In this document: positions 26,830 through 36,627 of the stretch, piece by piece
Position numbering within the stretch: position 1 is the stretch's first letter
How the letters are laid out: the number at the start of each line of letters is the position of its first letter
Source of the DNA: Planktothrix paucivesiculata PCC 9631
Lineage (GTDB): Bacteria; Cyanobacteriota; Cyanobacteriia; Cyanobacteriales; Microcoleaceae
Length of the DNA: 64,000 nucleotides
Assembly (NCBI RefSeq): GCF_900009265.2
Contig: NZ_LR735026.1
Span: 518,359-582,358 of the forward strand
Direction: 5' to 3'
The notes under the pieces: model-generated
Seen by the model: the letters and a program-made list of their open reading frames with translations, nothing else
Database searches by the model: none
Told to the model about the DNA's origin: nothing
Program-made: the position numbers and the translations under genes

Positions 26830-28671
26830 ATGCAAAATCAACAACAAGTTTCAGGCGCGTTTGCCCTAATTGATAGCCTCAAACGTCACGGTGTTAAACA
26901 TATTTTTGGCTATCCAGGGGGGGCAAATTTACCGATTTATGATGAACTTTATCGAGCAGAACAGGCGGGAGATTTACAACATATTCTAGTCCGCCATGAA
27001 CAAGCCGCCGCCCACGCCGCCGATGGTTATGCCCGGGCAACGGGTCGGGTGGGGGTCTGTTTGGCGACCTCTGGCCCCGGGGCTACCAACTTGGTCACGG
27101 GTTTGGCGACGGCTTATATGGACTCCGTGCCGATGGTGGCAATTACCGGACAGGTGCCGCGAGGTTCTTTAGGGAGTGATGCCTTCCAAGAAATTGATAT
27201 TTATGGGATCACTTTACCCATTGTTAAACACTCTTATTTAGTGAGAAATCCGGCGGATATTTCTCGGATTGTAGCGGAAGCCTTTCACTTAGCCAATAGT
27301 GGCCGACCCGGGCCAGTTTTAATTGATATTCCCAAGGATGTGGGCATTGCTAAAATTGATTATCGTCCCGTTGAACCCGGCCAAGTTAAACTAATTGGAT
27401 ATAAGCCAACGGTGAAAGGAAATCCTCGCCAAATTCATCAAGCCTTAGAGTTAATTCAACAGGCAAAAAAACCCTTGTTATATGTCGGTGGGGGAGCGAT
27501 TATTAGTAATTCTCACGCAGAAATTCAAGAATTAATAGAACGATTTAAAATTCCGATTACAACGACTTTAATGGGGAAAGGAATATTCAATGAAAATCAT
27601 CCTTTATGTTTAGGAATGTTAGGAATGCACGGCACAGCATACTCTAATTTTGCCGTGGCTGAATGTGATTTATTAATAGCTTTAGGGGTGAGGTTTGATG
27701 ACCGAGTGGCGAGTCAAGGCAATGACTTTGCCAAAAATGCCAAAGTGATTCATATTGATATTGATCCGGCGGAAGTGGGAAAAACACGCACACCAGATAT
27801 TCCCATTGTCGGAGATGTGCGTCAAGTTTTAATTGATTTGTTGCGTCATGCCCATGAGTTAGGAAATAGTATTGATCCAGAAAAAAACAATAGTTGGTGT
27901 GAACATTTAGCCCAACTGCGCTTAGAATATCCCCTGGAAATTCCCCAACCAGAAACAGGAATTTCTCCTCAAGAAGTGATTGTAGAAATTGCTCGCCAAG
28001 CCCCCGATGCCTTCTATACTACCGATGTCGGACAGCATCAAATGTGGTCGGCTCAATTTCTGAAAACAGGGCCGCGACGATGGATTTCTAGCGGGGGTTT
28101 AGGAACTATGGGCTATGGACTTCCGGCGGCGGTGGGGGTAAAAATTGCCCTCCCCCATGAACAGGTAATTTGTATTAGTGGGGATGGCAGTTTTCAAATG
28201 AATATGCAGGAATTGGGAACTATTTCTCAATACAATGTGGGGATCAAAGTGATTATTTTAAATAATGGTTGGTTAGGCATGGTGCGCCAGTGGCAACATT
28301 TATTTTATGACGATCGCTATGAAGCCACTAATTTAGAAAAAGGTAGTCCCAATTTTGCTAAATTAGCCGATGTTTATAATATTAGATCCCTGAATATTTC
28401 TCGACGGGAAGATTTGGCAAATGCGATCGCTGAATTATTAACTTATGACGGCCCCATGTTATTAGATGTGCGCGTAACTCGCAATGAAGATTGTTTTCCC
28501 ATGGTGGCTCCAGGTCATGGTAACGATGATATGATGGGTTTAAAATCGACAATTACTCCAACAAATCCTCAAGTATTAGCCTGTCCAAGTTGTGGCACAC
28601 TCAATCCAATTAATCACAAATGTTGTTCAGAATGTGGAGTACAATTAACGACAGATTTCGTGTTAGCTTAG
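26830..28671 (+). CDS. ilvB: Acetolactate synthase large subunit with C-terminal zinc-ribbon-like tail
   Basis: A thiamine-diphosphate enzyme that makes acetolactate or acetohydroxybutyrate, the first common step of branched-chain amino acid synthesis. The 613-residue protein has [20 protein letters not shown] with the catalytic Glu, the FAD-domain region, and the ThDP motif [12 protein letters not shown]...[12 protein letters not shown]. After the normal C-terminus (about residue 565) come about 30 extra residues with CPSC (585-588) and CSEC (599-602), a probable zinc ribbon. AGGAGA about 7 bases before the ATG is a good ribosome site. Following cimA, it extends the same pathway; the small regulatory subunit is not here. 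Confidence 0.94.
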   Translation: MQNQQQVSGAFALIDSLKRHGVKHIFGYPGGANLPIYDELYRAEQAGDLQHILVRHEQAAAHAADGYARATGRVGVCLATSGPGATNLVTGLATAYMDSVPMVAITGQVPRGSLGSDAFQEIDIYGITLPIVKHSYLVRNPADISRIVAEAFHLANSGRPGPVLIDIPKDVGIAKIDYRPVEPGQVKLIGYKPTVKGNPRQIHQALELIQQAKKPLLYVGGGAIISNSHAEIQELIERFKIPITTTLMGKGIFNENHPLCLGMLGMHGTAYSNFAVAECDLLIALGVRFDDRVASQGNDFAKNAKVIHIDIDPAEVGKTRTPDIPIVGDVRQVLIDLLRHAHELGNSIDPEKNNSWCEHLAQLRLEYPLEIPQPETGISPQEVIVEIARQAPDAFYTTDVGQHQMWSAQFLKTGPRRWISSGGLGTMGYGLPAAVGVKIALPHEQVICISGDGSFQMNMQELGTISQYNVGIKVIILNNGWLGMVRQWQHLFYDDRYEATNLEKGSPNFAKLADVYNIRSLNISRREDLANAIAELLTYDGPMLLDVRVTRNEDCFPMVAPGHGNDDMMGLKSTITPTNPQVLACPSCGTLNPINHKCCSECGVQLTTDFVLA

Positions 28672-28710
28672 ATCCTATAGAAATAGAACCCCTTATTAAA
28701 CTTAAAAACC

Positions 28711-30240
28711 ATGTTAGCCAGGGTTTGGAGTGCCTCTATTGTTGGAATTGATGCGGTTAAAGTCGGGGTGGAAGTTGATATTTCCGGGGGACTGCCTAAA
28801 ATTATGGTTTTGGGACTTCCCGATGCGGCGGTTCAGGAATCACGAGAACGGGTAAAAGCGACTTTAAAAAATGCCGGATACGCCTTCCCGATGCGAAATA
28901 TTGTAATTAATTTAACTCCGGCGGATTTACGCAAAGAAGGGCCGAGTTTTGACCTACCAATTAGTCTTGGGATTTTAGCCGCATCGGAACAAATTAAGGC
29001 TGATTTATTAGGGGATTTTTTATTTTTAGGAGAGGTGAGTTTAGACGGTGGATTAAGACCCGTTGCCGGGGTACTTCCGATCGCCGTAGCAGCCCAAAAA
29101 ATGGGAATTACCGGGTTAGTTGTTCCTGAAGATAATGTTCAAGAAGCGGCCGTTGTTCAGGGATTATCGGTTTATGGATTTAAAAGTTTATTAGATGTAA
29201 CCGATTTTTTAAATCATCCCAGTGCTTATCAACCTGTTCAATTAACCGCCAGGGATTTATTATCTCAAAAAACAACAATTGGCTTAGATTTAAGTGAAGT
29301 TAAAGGACAAGCCCACGGGAGACGGGCGTTAGAAATTGCCGCCACCGGAGGACATAATTTAATTTTTGTCGGGCCACCTGGCAGTGGAAAAACCATGTTA
29401 GCCCGGCGTTTACCCGGAATTTTACCCCCGTTAAGTTTTGAAGAATCCTTAGAAGTGACTCGGATTTATTCGGTGGCGGGGCTATTAAAAAATCGGGGAA
29501 CTTTAGTTAGCGATCGCCCCTTTAGAAGTCCCCATCATTCCGCTTCTGGCCCGGCTTTAGTTGGGGGAGGAACCTATCCGAAACCAGGGGAAATTTCTTT
29601 AGCTCACAGGGGTATTTTGTTCGCCGATGAATTAACTGAATTTAAACGGGATGTTTTAGAGTTTTTAAGACAACCTTTAGAAGATGGATTTGTAACGGTT
29701 TCTCGTACCAAACAATCGGTAATTTTTCCGGCTAAATTTACCTTAGTCGCGAGTACCAATCCCTGTCCCTGTGGCTATTATGGGGATACTATTCAACCCT
29801 GTACCTGTTCGCCACGTCAACGAGAACAATATTGGGCAAAATTATCTGGGCCTTTGATGGATCGGATTGATTTACAAGTGGCGGTTAATCGATTAAAACC
29901 CGAGGAAATTTTACAACAATCTCAAGGAGAAAATTCTGCTAATATTCGACAACGAGTCATCACAGCCCGGGAACGCACCCGCCAACGATTTGAAGATGAA
30001 CCCCAGTTAAAATCAAATGCGGAAATGCAGAGTCGCCATATTCAAAAATGGTGTCAATTAGATACGGTGGGACAGAGTTTATTAGAAAATGCGATTAGGA
30101 AATTAGGGCTATCAGCAAGGGCAAGCGATCGGATTTTAAAAGTCGGTCGAACTATTGCTGATTTATCGGGGGAAGATAATATTAAACCCGCCCATATTGC
30201 CGAGGCAATTCAATACCGAACCATTGACCGAATGCAGTAA
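28711..30240 (+). CDS. comM: YifB/ComM family Mg-chelatase-like AAA ATPase
   Basis: ComM is a hexameric helicase that promotes branch migration during natural transformation. The 509-residue protein has the N-terminal Lon-protease-like fold (KVGVEVDISGGLPKIMVLGLPDAA), Walker A FVGPPGSGKTMLARRLPG, Walker B GILFADELTEF, the zinc-binding-like cluster in NPCPCGYYGD...PCTCSPRQ, and a C-terminal Mg-chelatase helix domain (LSARASDRILKVGRTIADL). It begins 39 bases after ilvB, so it may be read through from it, although the two functions are unrelated. Confidence 0.93.
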   Translation: MLARVWSASIVGIDAVKVGVEVDISGGLPKIMVLGLPDAAVQESRERVKATLKNAGYAFPMRNIVINLTPADLRKEGPSFDLPISLGILAASEQIKADLLGDFLFLGEVSLDGGLRPVAGVLPIAVAAQKMGITGLVVPEDNVQEAAVVQGLSVYGFKSLLDVTDFLNHPSAYQPVQLTARDLLSQKTTIGLDLSEVKGQAHGRRALEIAATGGHNLIFVGPPGSGKTMLARRLPGILPPLSFEESLEVTRIYSVAGLLKNRGTLVSDRPFRSPHHSASGPALVGGGTYPKPGEISLAHRGILFADELTEFKRDVLEFLRQPLEDGFVTVSRTKQSVIFPAKFTLVASTNPCPCGYYGDTIQPCTCSPRQREQYWAKLSGPLMDRIDLQVAVNRLKPEEILQQSQGENSANIRQRVITARERTRQRFEDEPQLKSNAEMQSRHIQKWCQLDTVGQSLLENAIRKLGLSARASDRILKVGRTIADLSGEDNIKPAHIAEAIQYRTIDRMQ

Positions 30241-30284
30241 ATTTTAATTTCGGTTTTACTGATCTTTGAGTAAGTGTGGATAGT

Positions 30285-31061
30285 TCACGCTTCTTTGACA
30301 AATCTAATAATTTCTCTAACATGATTGAGAAATTGTCCATCGGTGGTTAATTGGGCGATCGCATTTTTGGCTTCTTTTTCTAATCGTTCATGTTCGGATA
30401 AATTAGTGGCTTTTAAGGTTTCTAAATCCGCCGTTAATCGGGTTAAATCTTGACGGGTTGCTTGCCATCGTTGTTCCTGTTGAGAGGCCCAAGAATCCGC
30501 ATATTTGAGGTTTAATTGGCGTTGTAATTCTTTCAAGGTTAATTCCACCGTTTCAAAGCGATTTCGCAGTTCTACCACGTCCTCACGGGGATAGGATATT
30601 TGACGCCGAACCATCGCTAATCGCATAGATAAATATTGGTAAGCCCGCACCGATGGCCGTACAATTGTTAATAATAAAGCTGCCCCCGCACCCCAATAAC
30701 CCACCAAACTAATTCCCGACCAAGCTAACCCATAAAGTCCTAAAGTAGATATCAAATGTAAACCCAAAGCCACCCCCAGGGAACGTCGGCTTAACCGAGT
30801 CACATATTCCACTTGTTTGGGTTCAACGGGAATCCCTTTTTTTTTCGATTCTTCTGCTTCGGCTAAAACTTCTTTAGCTTCAAAATGAATAGTCCAGGGA
30901 ACAGTTACAATTAATAGTAACCACCAAAAAATCGCACAAGCAATCAACCAATCTAAAAAGGTTCCTGCCGAAATTTGCAACCATTGTAGCAGACTAAATA
31001 GGATTAACAAAAGGAGAGTTGATCCCAAACCAAAAAAACCATAATTAAACTGTATTCTCAT
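30285..31061 (-). CDS. Membrane protein with cytoplasmic coiled coil, unknown function
   Basis: A 258-residue protein that I do not recognise. Four hydrophobic segments are visible at roughly 9-29, 34-57, 95-115 and 117-138, with a charged loop AEEESKKKG-type region between the second and third. Residues about 160-250 are predicted coiled coil (VELRNRFETVELTLKELQRQ). It is convergent with comM and divergent from cobA-hemD. Proteins of this design are widespread in cyanobacteria without known role. Confidence 0.65.
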   Translation of the reverse strand: MRIQFNYGFFGLGSTLLLLILFSLLQWLQISAGTFLDWLIACAIFWWLLLIVTVPWTIHFEAKEVLAEAEESKKKGIPVEPKQVEYVTRLSRRSLGVALGLHLISTLGLYGLAWSGISLVGYWGAGAALLLTIVRPSVRAYQYLSMRLAMVRRQISYPREDVVELRNRFETVELTLKELQRQLNLKYADSWASQQEQRWQATRQDLTRLTADLETLKATNLSEHERLEKEAKNAIAQLTTDGQFLNHVREIIRFVKEA

Positions 31062-31256
31062 GACGATTAATCCTCATTAATGACAGGTCAAATTGAGCAA
31101 TATCTATTAAAAAATCCGATTTCCCTGCTGCCTTTTAATCCCGATTATGGAAAAAAATATTCAGATTGCGATCGCCTCTGTGACACTTCTTAAAGTTTCA
31201 CACGCTGAAATTAGGATAAAATTAGATTGTCACCTTAATTTTTATGAAATTAATTA

Positions 31257-32855
31257 ATGATTAACCCAACTGGAAAAGTTTATTTAATCGGGGCTGGGCT
31301 AGGGGAAATTGCCTATCTTACCCTACAAGCCCAACAGTTACTTTCCCAAGCGGAAGTGCTGATTTATGATGCTTTAGTTGATGATTCTATTTTAACCTTA
31401 ATCCCGAAAAATTGCTTAAAATTAGAAGTCGGAAAACGCGGCGGAAAACCCAGCACTCTCCAGACAGAAATTAATCAATTATTGGTTAAATATTGCCAAG
31501 AAGGAAAACAAGTTATCCGTTTAAAAGGAGGCGATCCTTTTATTTTTGGACGCACAACTTCAGAAATTCAAGCCCTAATTGAATCGGAATGCAAATTTGC
31601 AGTTATCCCCGGACTTTCTTCGGCTTTAGCGGCTCCAACCCTCGCCCATATTCCCCTGACTGACCCGGTAATGAGTCGTTGTTTTGCCGTCCTAACTGCC
31701 CATGATTTAGAAGCCTTGGATTGGCAAATTGTTTCCCAGATAGAAACCCTAGTTATTCTAATGGGAGGACGGAATTTAGCCGAAATTGTTCATCAACTCT
31801 TACGCCATGAACGCCTCCCTCAAACCCCTATTGCGATTATTCAATCGGGCGGTTGTTCACAACAAAAAGTTTGGGTTGGCACATTAAATGATATTGTAGA
31901 AATAACAGTGAATCAATCCCTATCTCCCTGTGTAATTGTGGTGGGTGAAGTTGTCCGTTTACGGGATTTTATCAACCCAGACCAACACCCTTGGCAACAG
32001 GAAAAACAGCCTCAAAATTCTATTTTAAATTCGGCTACTATGAACCAACCCCTATTCGGTAAAACTATATTAGTGACTCGTTCTGTAGAACAATCAAGTC
32101 TCCAAAGTGACTTGTTAAAAGCTCAAGGAGCAATTGTTATTGAAATGCCTGCTTTAGTCATTACACCTCCGTTGAGTTGGGAGAGTTTAGATCAGGCTAT
32201 TGTACAATTAGAAAATAGTTTTGATTGGTTGATTTTGACTTCTTCTAATGGAGTAGAATACTTTTTTAATCGTTTGATTACTCTAGGAAAAGATACCCGG
32301 AGTTTAGGTCAAACTAAAATTGCCGTAGTCGGTAAAAAAACCGCCGCTAGTTTACAAAAACTTTGTTTAAAACCTGATTTTATTCCGCCGGATTTTATTG
32401 CGGATTCCCTAGTTGAACATTTCCCAGAGTCCCTAGAAGGAAAAAGAATTTTATTCCCCCGAGTTGAAACCGGAGGACGGGAAATTTTAGTACAGGAATT
32501 AACAGCAAAAGGAGCAATCATAACAGAAGTTGCCGCCTATGAATCCGGTTGTCCTGAGAGTATTTCACCTGAAGTTTTAGAATCTTTACAGGGTAAAAAA
32601 ATTGATGTGATTACTTTTGCCAGTTCTAAAACCGTTAAAAATTTCTGTCAACTGATTCAAGCCCTACCGGAAAAAGTTTTAACCCCGGATTATTTAGATA
32701 CAATTTGTATTGCTTCGATTGGCCCCCAAACCTCTAAAAGCTGCATGAATCTTTTGGGACGGGTAGACATCGAAGCGCGAGAATATACTTTAGAAGGATT
32801 AACTCAAGTTATTATTAATCACTTGTCCCTATTTCAATTAAAATTGACTGATTAG
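31257..32855 (+). CDS. cobA-hemD: Fused uroporphyrinogen-III methyltransferase / uroporphyrinogen-III synthase
   Basis: A bifunctional tetrapyrrole enzyme. Residues 1-245 are the SAM-dependent methyltransferase that commits uroporphyrinogen III to sirohaem and cobalamin (GKVYLIGAGLGEIAYLTLQA, LKGGDPFIFGR, VIPGLSSALAAPTLA). Residues about 268-525 are HemD, which closes the ring of hydroxymethylbilane (ILVTRSVEQSSLQSDLLKAQ and the LTSSNGVEYFF segment). The fused order is known from other bacteria and cyanobacteria. The methyltransferase GPGP loop is here GAGLGE, a variant at the cofactor-site loop. The start ATG 31257 overlaps a TAATGA context and has no strong ribosome site. Confidence 0.92.
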   Translation: MINPTGKVYLIGAGLGEIAYLTLQAQQLLSQAEVLIYDALVDDSILTLIPKNCLKLEVGKRGGKPSTLQTEINQLLVKYCQEGKQVIRLKGGDPFIFGRTTSEIQALIESECKFAVIPGLSSALAAPTLAHIPLTDPVMSRCFAVLTAHDLEALDWQIVSQIETLVILMGGRNLAEIVHQLLRHERLPQTPIAIIQSGGCSQQKVWVGTLNDIVEITVNQSLSPCVIVVGEVVRLRDFINPDQHPWQQEKQPQNSILNSATMNQPLFGKTILVTRSVEQSSLQSDLLKAQGAIVIEMPALVITPPLSWESLDQAIVQLENSFDWLILTSSNGVEYFFNRLITLGKDTRSLGQTKIAVVGKKTAASLQKLCLKPDFIPPDFIADSLVEHFPESLEGKRILFPRVETGGREILVQELTAKGAIITEVAAYESGCPESISPEVLESLQGKKIDVITFASSKTVKNFCQLIQALPEKVLTPDYLDTICIASIGPQTSKSCMNLLGRVDIEAREYTLEGLTQVIINHLSLFQLKLTD

Positions 32856-32957
32856 TCGTTAATTCCTGTTGAGTAATTCCACTTTTGAGACAAATTAGGA
32901 TAAAATAGTTTTCAGAAGTTTGTAGAATGATAGATCTATTAGAGAATAGCTACTTAT

Positions 32958-33191
32958 ATGAAATATCTCAATATACAGGAAATTGATCTCTCCCTAAATG
33001 CGATTGTTGACGAGGTTACAACAAACCAATCTGAAGTTGTAATTACTCGCGATGGTTTACCCATTGTTAGAATTGTCCCCTGTCAAACTACACCGATAAC
33101 AAAACATTACCCACTCAGGGGAAAAGCAATTACTATTGCCAGTGATTTTGATGAACCTATGCCTAAGCTTTGGGAAGCATTAGGGGAATGA
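32958..33191 (+). CDS. Phd/YefM-type antitoxin
   Basis: A 77-residue antitoxin of the Phd/YefM class: SLNAIVDEVTTNQSEVVITRDGLPIVRIVPC is the classical N-terminal DNA-binding dimerisation domain, and the short acidic tail (ASDFDEPMPKLWEALGE) would bind the toxin. The stop overlaps the start of a PIN-type toxin (ATGA), the usual coupled arrangement, but that toxin is truncated, so this antitoxin has probably lost its partner. Confidence 0.88.
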   Translation: MKYLNIQEIDLSLNAIVDEVTTNQSEVVITRDGLPIVRIVPCQTTPITKHYPLRGKAITIASDFDEPMPKLWEALGE

Positions 33192-33328
33192 TTTTACTTG
33201 ATACTCACGTTTGGTTATGGTTGCTTCATGATCCCAGTCAACTGTCGGAATCAGCACAAGCAATTATTGAGAGTGACTTGCAAGCTCGTCTTATTTGGAT
33301 TAACTTAAGATATAAGTCAGAAAAATGA
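33188..33328 (+). pseudogene. Truncated PIN-domain toxin (VapC-like)
   Basis: The reading frame starts at ATG 33188, overlapping the antitoxin stop, and gives MILLDTHVWLWLLHDPSQLS followed by about 11 residues typical of a PIN toxin (first catalytic Asp in LLDTH), then runs into unrelated IWINLRYKSEK and a stop after 46 codons. VapC-type toxins of this class have about 125-130 residues, so two-thirds, including the remaining acidic residues, are gone. The break at about 33290 looks like a deletion; no downstream fragment is visible in the next 120 bases. Confidence 0.85.
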
Positions 33329-33450
33329 TGAACAAAATTTAGTCAATTTACGTCTATAAATAATATTGTCCTCTTGCTGATTTTTTCTGAAATTTTTTAA
33401 AGGTAATGGATAATGGAAAATCAAGCCCATTCATACGGAGGAGTTGCATC

Positions 33451-34638
33451 ATGGGTTTAGGGTCATGGAATTCTGACTCCTTTCTTTATCTGCTCACGGG
33501 CACAGCAACGGTTGTCACCCTGGTGGTAAGTCAATCTACAATTGTCCTGGCAAAAACGGCGCAACAGGTGGCAGAAATTGCCGAACCGATTACCGTGCAA
33601 ATTAACAGTCCGTTAGGAGATGGGTCTGGGGTAATTATTGCTAAAAATGGCAAGGTTTATACGGTTTTGACGGTGAATCATGTTGTAGAAGATCCAAATG
33701 TTAAATATAGTGTGCGAACTTCCGATGGAAATAGTCATCCGCAGATAAAAATTGTTCGGTTACAAAATGATGATCAAGAACCGGATTTAGCTATTATTCA
33801 ATTTGAAAGTTCTCAAAACTATCCCATTGCCACATTAGGTAATTCTGAACAAGCGGTTATTGGCGCTCAAATTTATGTTTATGGATATCCCGCAACTGGG
33901 GGATTAACCGGAGTGGAAAGAGAACCCGAATTATCGCCAGGATTGGTTACCAGTCGCCCGAAAAGTCGTCCAGAAGGCTATAATTTACGCTATCAAGCGG
34001 TTACTTGGAGTGGCATGAGTGGGGGGCCGGTTTTTGATTCTGAAGCCCGGGTGGTGGGCCTACATGGACAGGGGGAATTTGGCTTTGCTCAAACGAGTTC
34101 CGGTGATGTGGCTCCCATTAAAACGGGATTCAATGCGGCAGTTCCGATTAATTTATTTATTGTAAAATTATTAGAAACGGGCTTAAAATCATCGGATTTA
34201 GTTATTGATGAAAAACTCCCAGAAGCCAACCCGGTTTCCTTGGATTTTCCGCGAACCTATCAGGCGTTTTATTTTCAAGGGTTAACTTTATTAGACCAAG
34301 GAGAAACCTGGGATGCGATTGATGCTTTTAATCAAGCCATTGAATTAAATCCGAACAATCCCGAAGCCTATTTTAATCGGGGAATTGCACGGACTCTTTT
34401 AGCCGCTAATATTGGTGAACCCACTCGCGCCCCTAATCCAATTGAGGATTATACCGAAGCCATTCGTTTAAATCCTGGTTTTGCTGATGCCTATTATAAT
34501 CGAGCTTTAGCCTATCTGAAATTGAAGAATAAAATTAACGCTAGATCTGATTTTCAAAAAGCGGCGGAACTCTATGATAAATTAGGTCGGAAAGCAGCCC
34601 ATCAAGAGGTGTTAAATCGTCTCCAAGAACTTGAATAA
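33451..34638 (+). CDS. Exported trypsin-like serine protease with C-terminal TPR repeats
   Basis: A probable periplasmic protease. I chose ATG 33451 because GGAGGA lies about nine bases upstream; the frame is open to 33406. The first 35 residues are a signal sequence or membrane anchor (TATVVTLVVSQSTIVLAK). The catalytic triad is His77 (LTVNHVVED), Asp112 (DLAIIQF) and Ser190 (SGMSGGPVFDS), as in the Deg/trypsin family, but no PDZ domain follows. Instead, from about residue 270 there are TPR motifs (GLTLLDQGETWDAIDAFNQA, EAYFNRGIA, DAYYNRALAYLKL). Such protease-TPR fusions are common in cyanobacteria. Substrate unknown. Confidence 0.88.
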   Translation: MGLGSWNSDSFLYLLTGTATVVTLVVSQSTIVLAKTAQQVAEIAEPITVQINSPLGDGSGVIIAKNGKVYTVLTVNHVVEDPNVKYSVRTSDGNSHPQIKIVRLQNDDQEPDLAIIQFESSQNYPIATLGNSEQAVIGAQIYVYGYPATGGLTGVEREPELSPGLVTSRPKSRPEGYNLRYQAVTWSGMSGGPVFDSEARVVGLHGQGEFGFAQTSSGDVAPIKTGFNAAVPINLFIVKLLETGLKSSDLVIDEKLPEANPVSLDFPRTYQAFYFQGLTLLDQGETWDAIDAFNQAIELNPNNPEAYFNRGIARTLLAANIGEPTRAPNPIEDYTEAIRLNPGFADAYYNRALAYLKLKNKINARSDFQKAAELYDKLGRKAAHQEVLNRLQELE

Positions 34639-34833
34639 TTTACTTTGTTTTTTGGGTTCTATATGCCATTTTATTATCTCTATAGGGTATACTAAATTTA
34701 TAGGCCGGAGGAAGGTAGATTTTCCTCCTGTGATGATGGGTTTGATAACCTAAAATTCTCCGTTATCTGACGCTAGGATGGTTAACGGTGGGATGTTCAA
34801 TTAATAACTGATTCACTGAGAGAGGAAAAAAAC

Positions 34834-35016
34834 ATGGATGCTAATACCATTAGGGAAAGAGTTGCTTTAATTGAAGGTAAACGGGAATCCCTCGTTAAGC
34901 TATTAGAAAAACCCAATTTAGGAACTCTGAGAATAGACGTTAATCAAGCATTAGAAGAAATTGACGAATTAATCGAAGAATTTAAGCGTACTTTTCCCAA
35001 TCCTAATCATAGTTAA
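34834..35016 (+). CDS. Small helical protein, unknown function
   Basis: A 60-residue protein starting MDANTIRERVALIEGKRESL, preceded by a good ribosome site (GAGAGGAAAA). It is almost wholly helical and highly charged, with heptad-like spacing in QALEEIDELIEEFKRTF. I know no function. The clear ribosome site and codon use typical of neighbours support it as a real gene rather than a chance frame. Confidence 0.65.
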   Translation: MDANTIRERVALIEGKRESLVKLLEKPNLGTLRIDVNQALEEIDELIEEFKRTFPNPNHS

Positions 35017-35124
35017 AGAGCAATTGCATTTTATAGGGAATAGGCAATATCAAGACTTTCCTATTCCCTATTCCCGCTTTTAAAATTAAATTAGCATAGT
35101 AAGTATCCCATAACCTTAATAGTG

Positions 35125-35523
35125 ATGAGCTTAGAAATTACAAAAATAGAAACTACAGTTTCTTCTGAATGGGCTGAACAACTCAATCAATTATCCCTAA
35201 AAACTGGACATTCCTTAGAAGAATTAATTCAAGAAGCAATTGGTCAATATTTAGATAAAAGCAGCGTTTTTTTGAGTAGTGAGTCCGTCGATTTGGAATA
35301 TTTTAATCTCCAAAAAGAGTTATTAAATTTGCAGCAAAAAGTTAAATCCTTAGAACCGTTATCGAATCAAGTAGCTAAACTAGAAGCTAAACTACTGGGG
35401 ATTGAAAAAATCGTGATTCCTAAACCTTCTCTTTCGCCTAGTTCTAATTTTTCTAAACTTTTAACTGATGATAATGATCAAGATGAACCAGATGAAGTTC
35501 TAACGGATTTTTTAGTGGATTAA
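35125..35523 (+). CDS. Ribbon-helix-helix-like protein with coiled coil
   Basis: A 132-residue protein from ATG 35125 (a GTG directly before it is less likely). Residues 1-45 look like a ribbon-helix-helix DNA-binding domain (TTVSSEWAEQLNQLSLKTGH and LEELIQEAIGQYL), residues 60-95 are coiled coil, and the tail is acidic (DDNDQDEPDEVL). It could be a small regulator or antitoxin, but no toxin gene follows. Function is inferred from fold alone. Confidence 0.6.
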   Translation: MSLEITKIETTVSSEWAEQLNQLSLKTGHSLEELIQEAIGQYLDKSSVFLSSESVDLEYFNLQKELLNLQQKVKSLEPLSNQVAKLEAKLLGIEKIVIPKPSLSPSSNFSKLLTDDNDQDEPDEVLTDFLVD

Positions 35524-35530
35524 ATTGATT

Positions 35531-35557
35531 TAGTCATAGCCCTAAAGGGCTTACTAC
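35531..35557. repeat. Interspersed repeat with AGCCCTAAAGGGCT palindrome
   Basis: A 14-base palindrome at 35538-35551 followed by TACTAC, resembling the GAGTCCT-AAGGACTCACTACG units at 47339-47399. Its right end provides the TAG stop of the minus-strand DALR gene ending at 35554. It sits between convergent genes. Confidence 0.6.
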
Positions 35558-36369
35558 AGGTCTAGGGGAGCCATAATTCCTAATTTTTCTTCTAATAAAA
35601 TTTTTAGGAGAAATTGGGTAATAAAAATTAAACCCAGCCTAGCTTGAGCCAACTCGGGTTGATTTTGTTTGACTTCTCCCCAAATTTGACAATAACGATA
35701 AAATTGTTGGAAATGTTGGCTAAATTGTTCGGCAATTTTTTGCCAATTTTGAGGAATAGCAGAACAGAACAAAAGATCAACCAGATTCACAGATTGGGTC
35801 AGCAGTTGATATTCATAATTTTGGGTAAATTGTAGTTTTCCTTGGGGATTTAACCAGGGAATCGGGGGAGAATGGGGACTGATTTTTAAGGGTAATGTAG
35901 AAAATAAATTAGATGCTTCTAAAGTAATTAACTGATCGCGATCGCCTAAACGCAATAAGGAACAACAGCGAGCATGACTATATTGAATTAAAAATTGATC
36001 GGGCAGAATTTTTCGCTCCCCAATTGGCGTGGGTGTCCATGGATACCGGATGATTTGTTCTAACCAAGCGGCAATTCCCACATCCGTGAACTCAAACTGC
36101 AACAGTCCCGAGGGTAATACCTGAATTGTGACCTCCGCTAATTTACCTAAGTGGAGGGTTGGGAACTTCAGACCGATGGACGTGGCCAGATCCAAAGGGG
36201 ATTGATGCAAACGGCAGGCCAATTTCAGGGCGATCGCCGATCCATAGATTACCCCAGTTTGATTTTTCATCCAATTTACGCGAATTTCCTGAGAGTCAGC
36301 CGTATCAATTCCTAAACAATCCAAGGTTTGTCTCAGTTGTGCCCTTAACCTATCTGCTAGAGTTAGCAT
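35554..36369 (-). CDS. ArgRS-like protein with DALR anticodon-binding domain only
   Basis: A 271-residue protein resembling parts of arginyl-tRNA synthetase without the catalytic core. The C-terminal ~110 residues (FYRYCQIWGEVKQNQPELAQARLGLIFITQFLLKIL, shown here only in part by LAQARLGLIFITQFLL) match the DALR anticodon-binding helix bundle. The N-terminus (YGSAIALKLACRLHQSPLDLA) recalls the ArgRS additional domain. The class I HIGH and KMSKS motifs are absent, so it cannot charge tRNA. Such proteins recur in cyanobacteria; a tRNA-binding or regulatory role is guesswork. The stop lies in an interspersed repeat. Confidence 0.65.
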   Translation of the reverse strand: MLTLADRLRAQLRQTLDCLGIDTADSQEIRVNWMKNQTGVIYGSAIALKLACRLHQSPLDLATSIGLKFPTLHLGKLAEVTIQVLPSGLLQFEFTDVGIAAWLEQIIRYPWTPTPIGERKILPDQFLIQYSHARCCSLLRLGDRDQLITLEASNLFSTLPLKISPHSPPIPWLNPQGKLQFTQNYEYQLLTQSVNLVDLLFCSAIPQNWQKIAEQFSQHFQQFYRYCQIWGEVKQNQPELAQARLGLIFITQFLLKILLEEKLGIMAPLDL

Positions 36370-36627
36370 GAGTGCTCAAACGACCTTGCCAAGTTGCTCA
36401 AATCTGATATTATCAGCAGATTAGGTTAAGACATGACCAAAATTTTTTGAAATTTATTTTTGAAAAGAATTGATTATTGATTCCCAAAGGGATGTGTTTT
36501 TTGCTACATTGGTTAAAATGTCTCAAACCCATCTACTTCAAGCATCAAATACACCGTTTAACTCCTAGGTGTCTTAACCGCCCTCTTGCCTTTGATTTTG
36601 ATTGAAAATTTTTAATGAGCCGATCTA

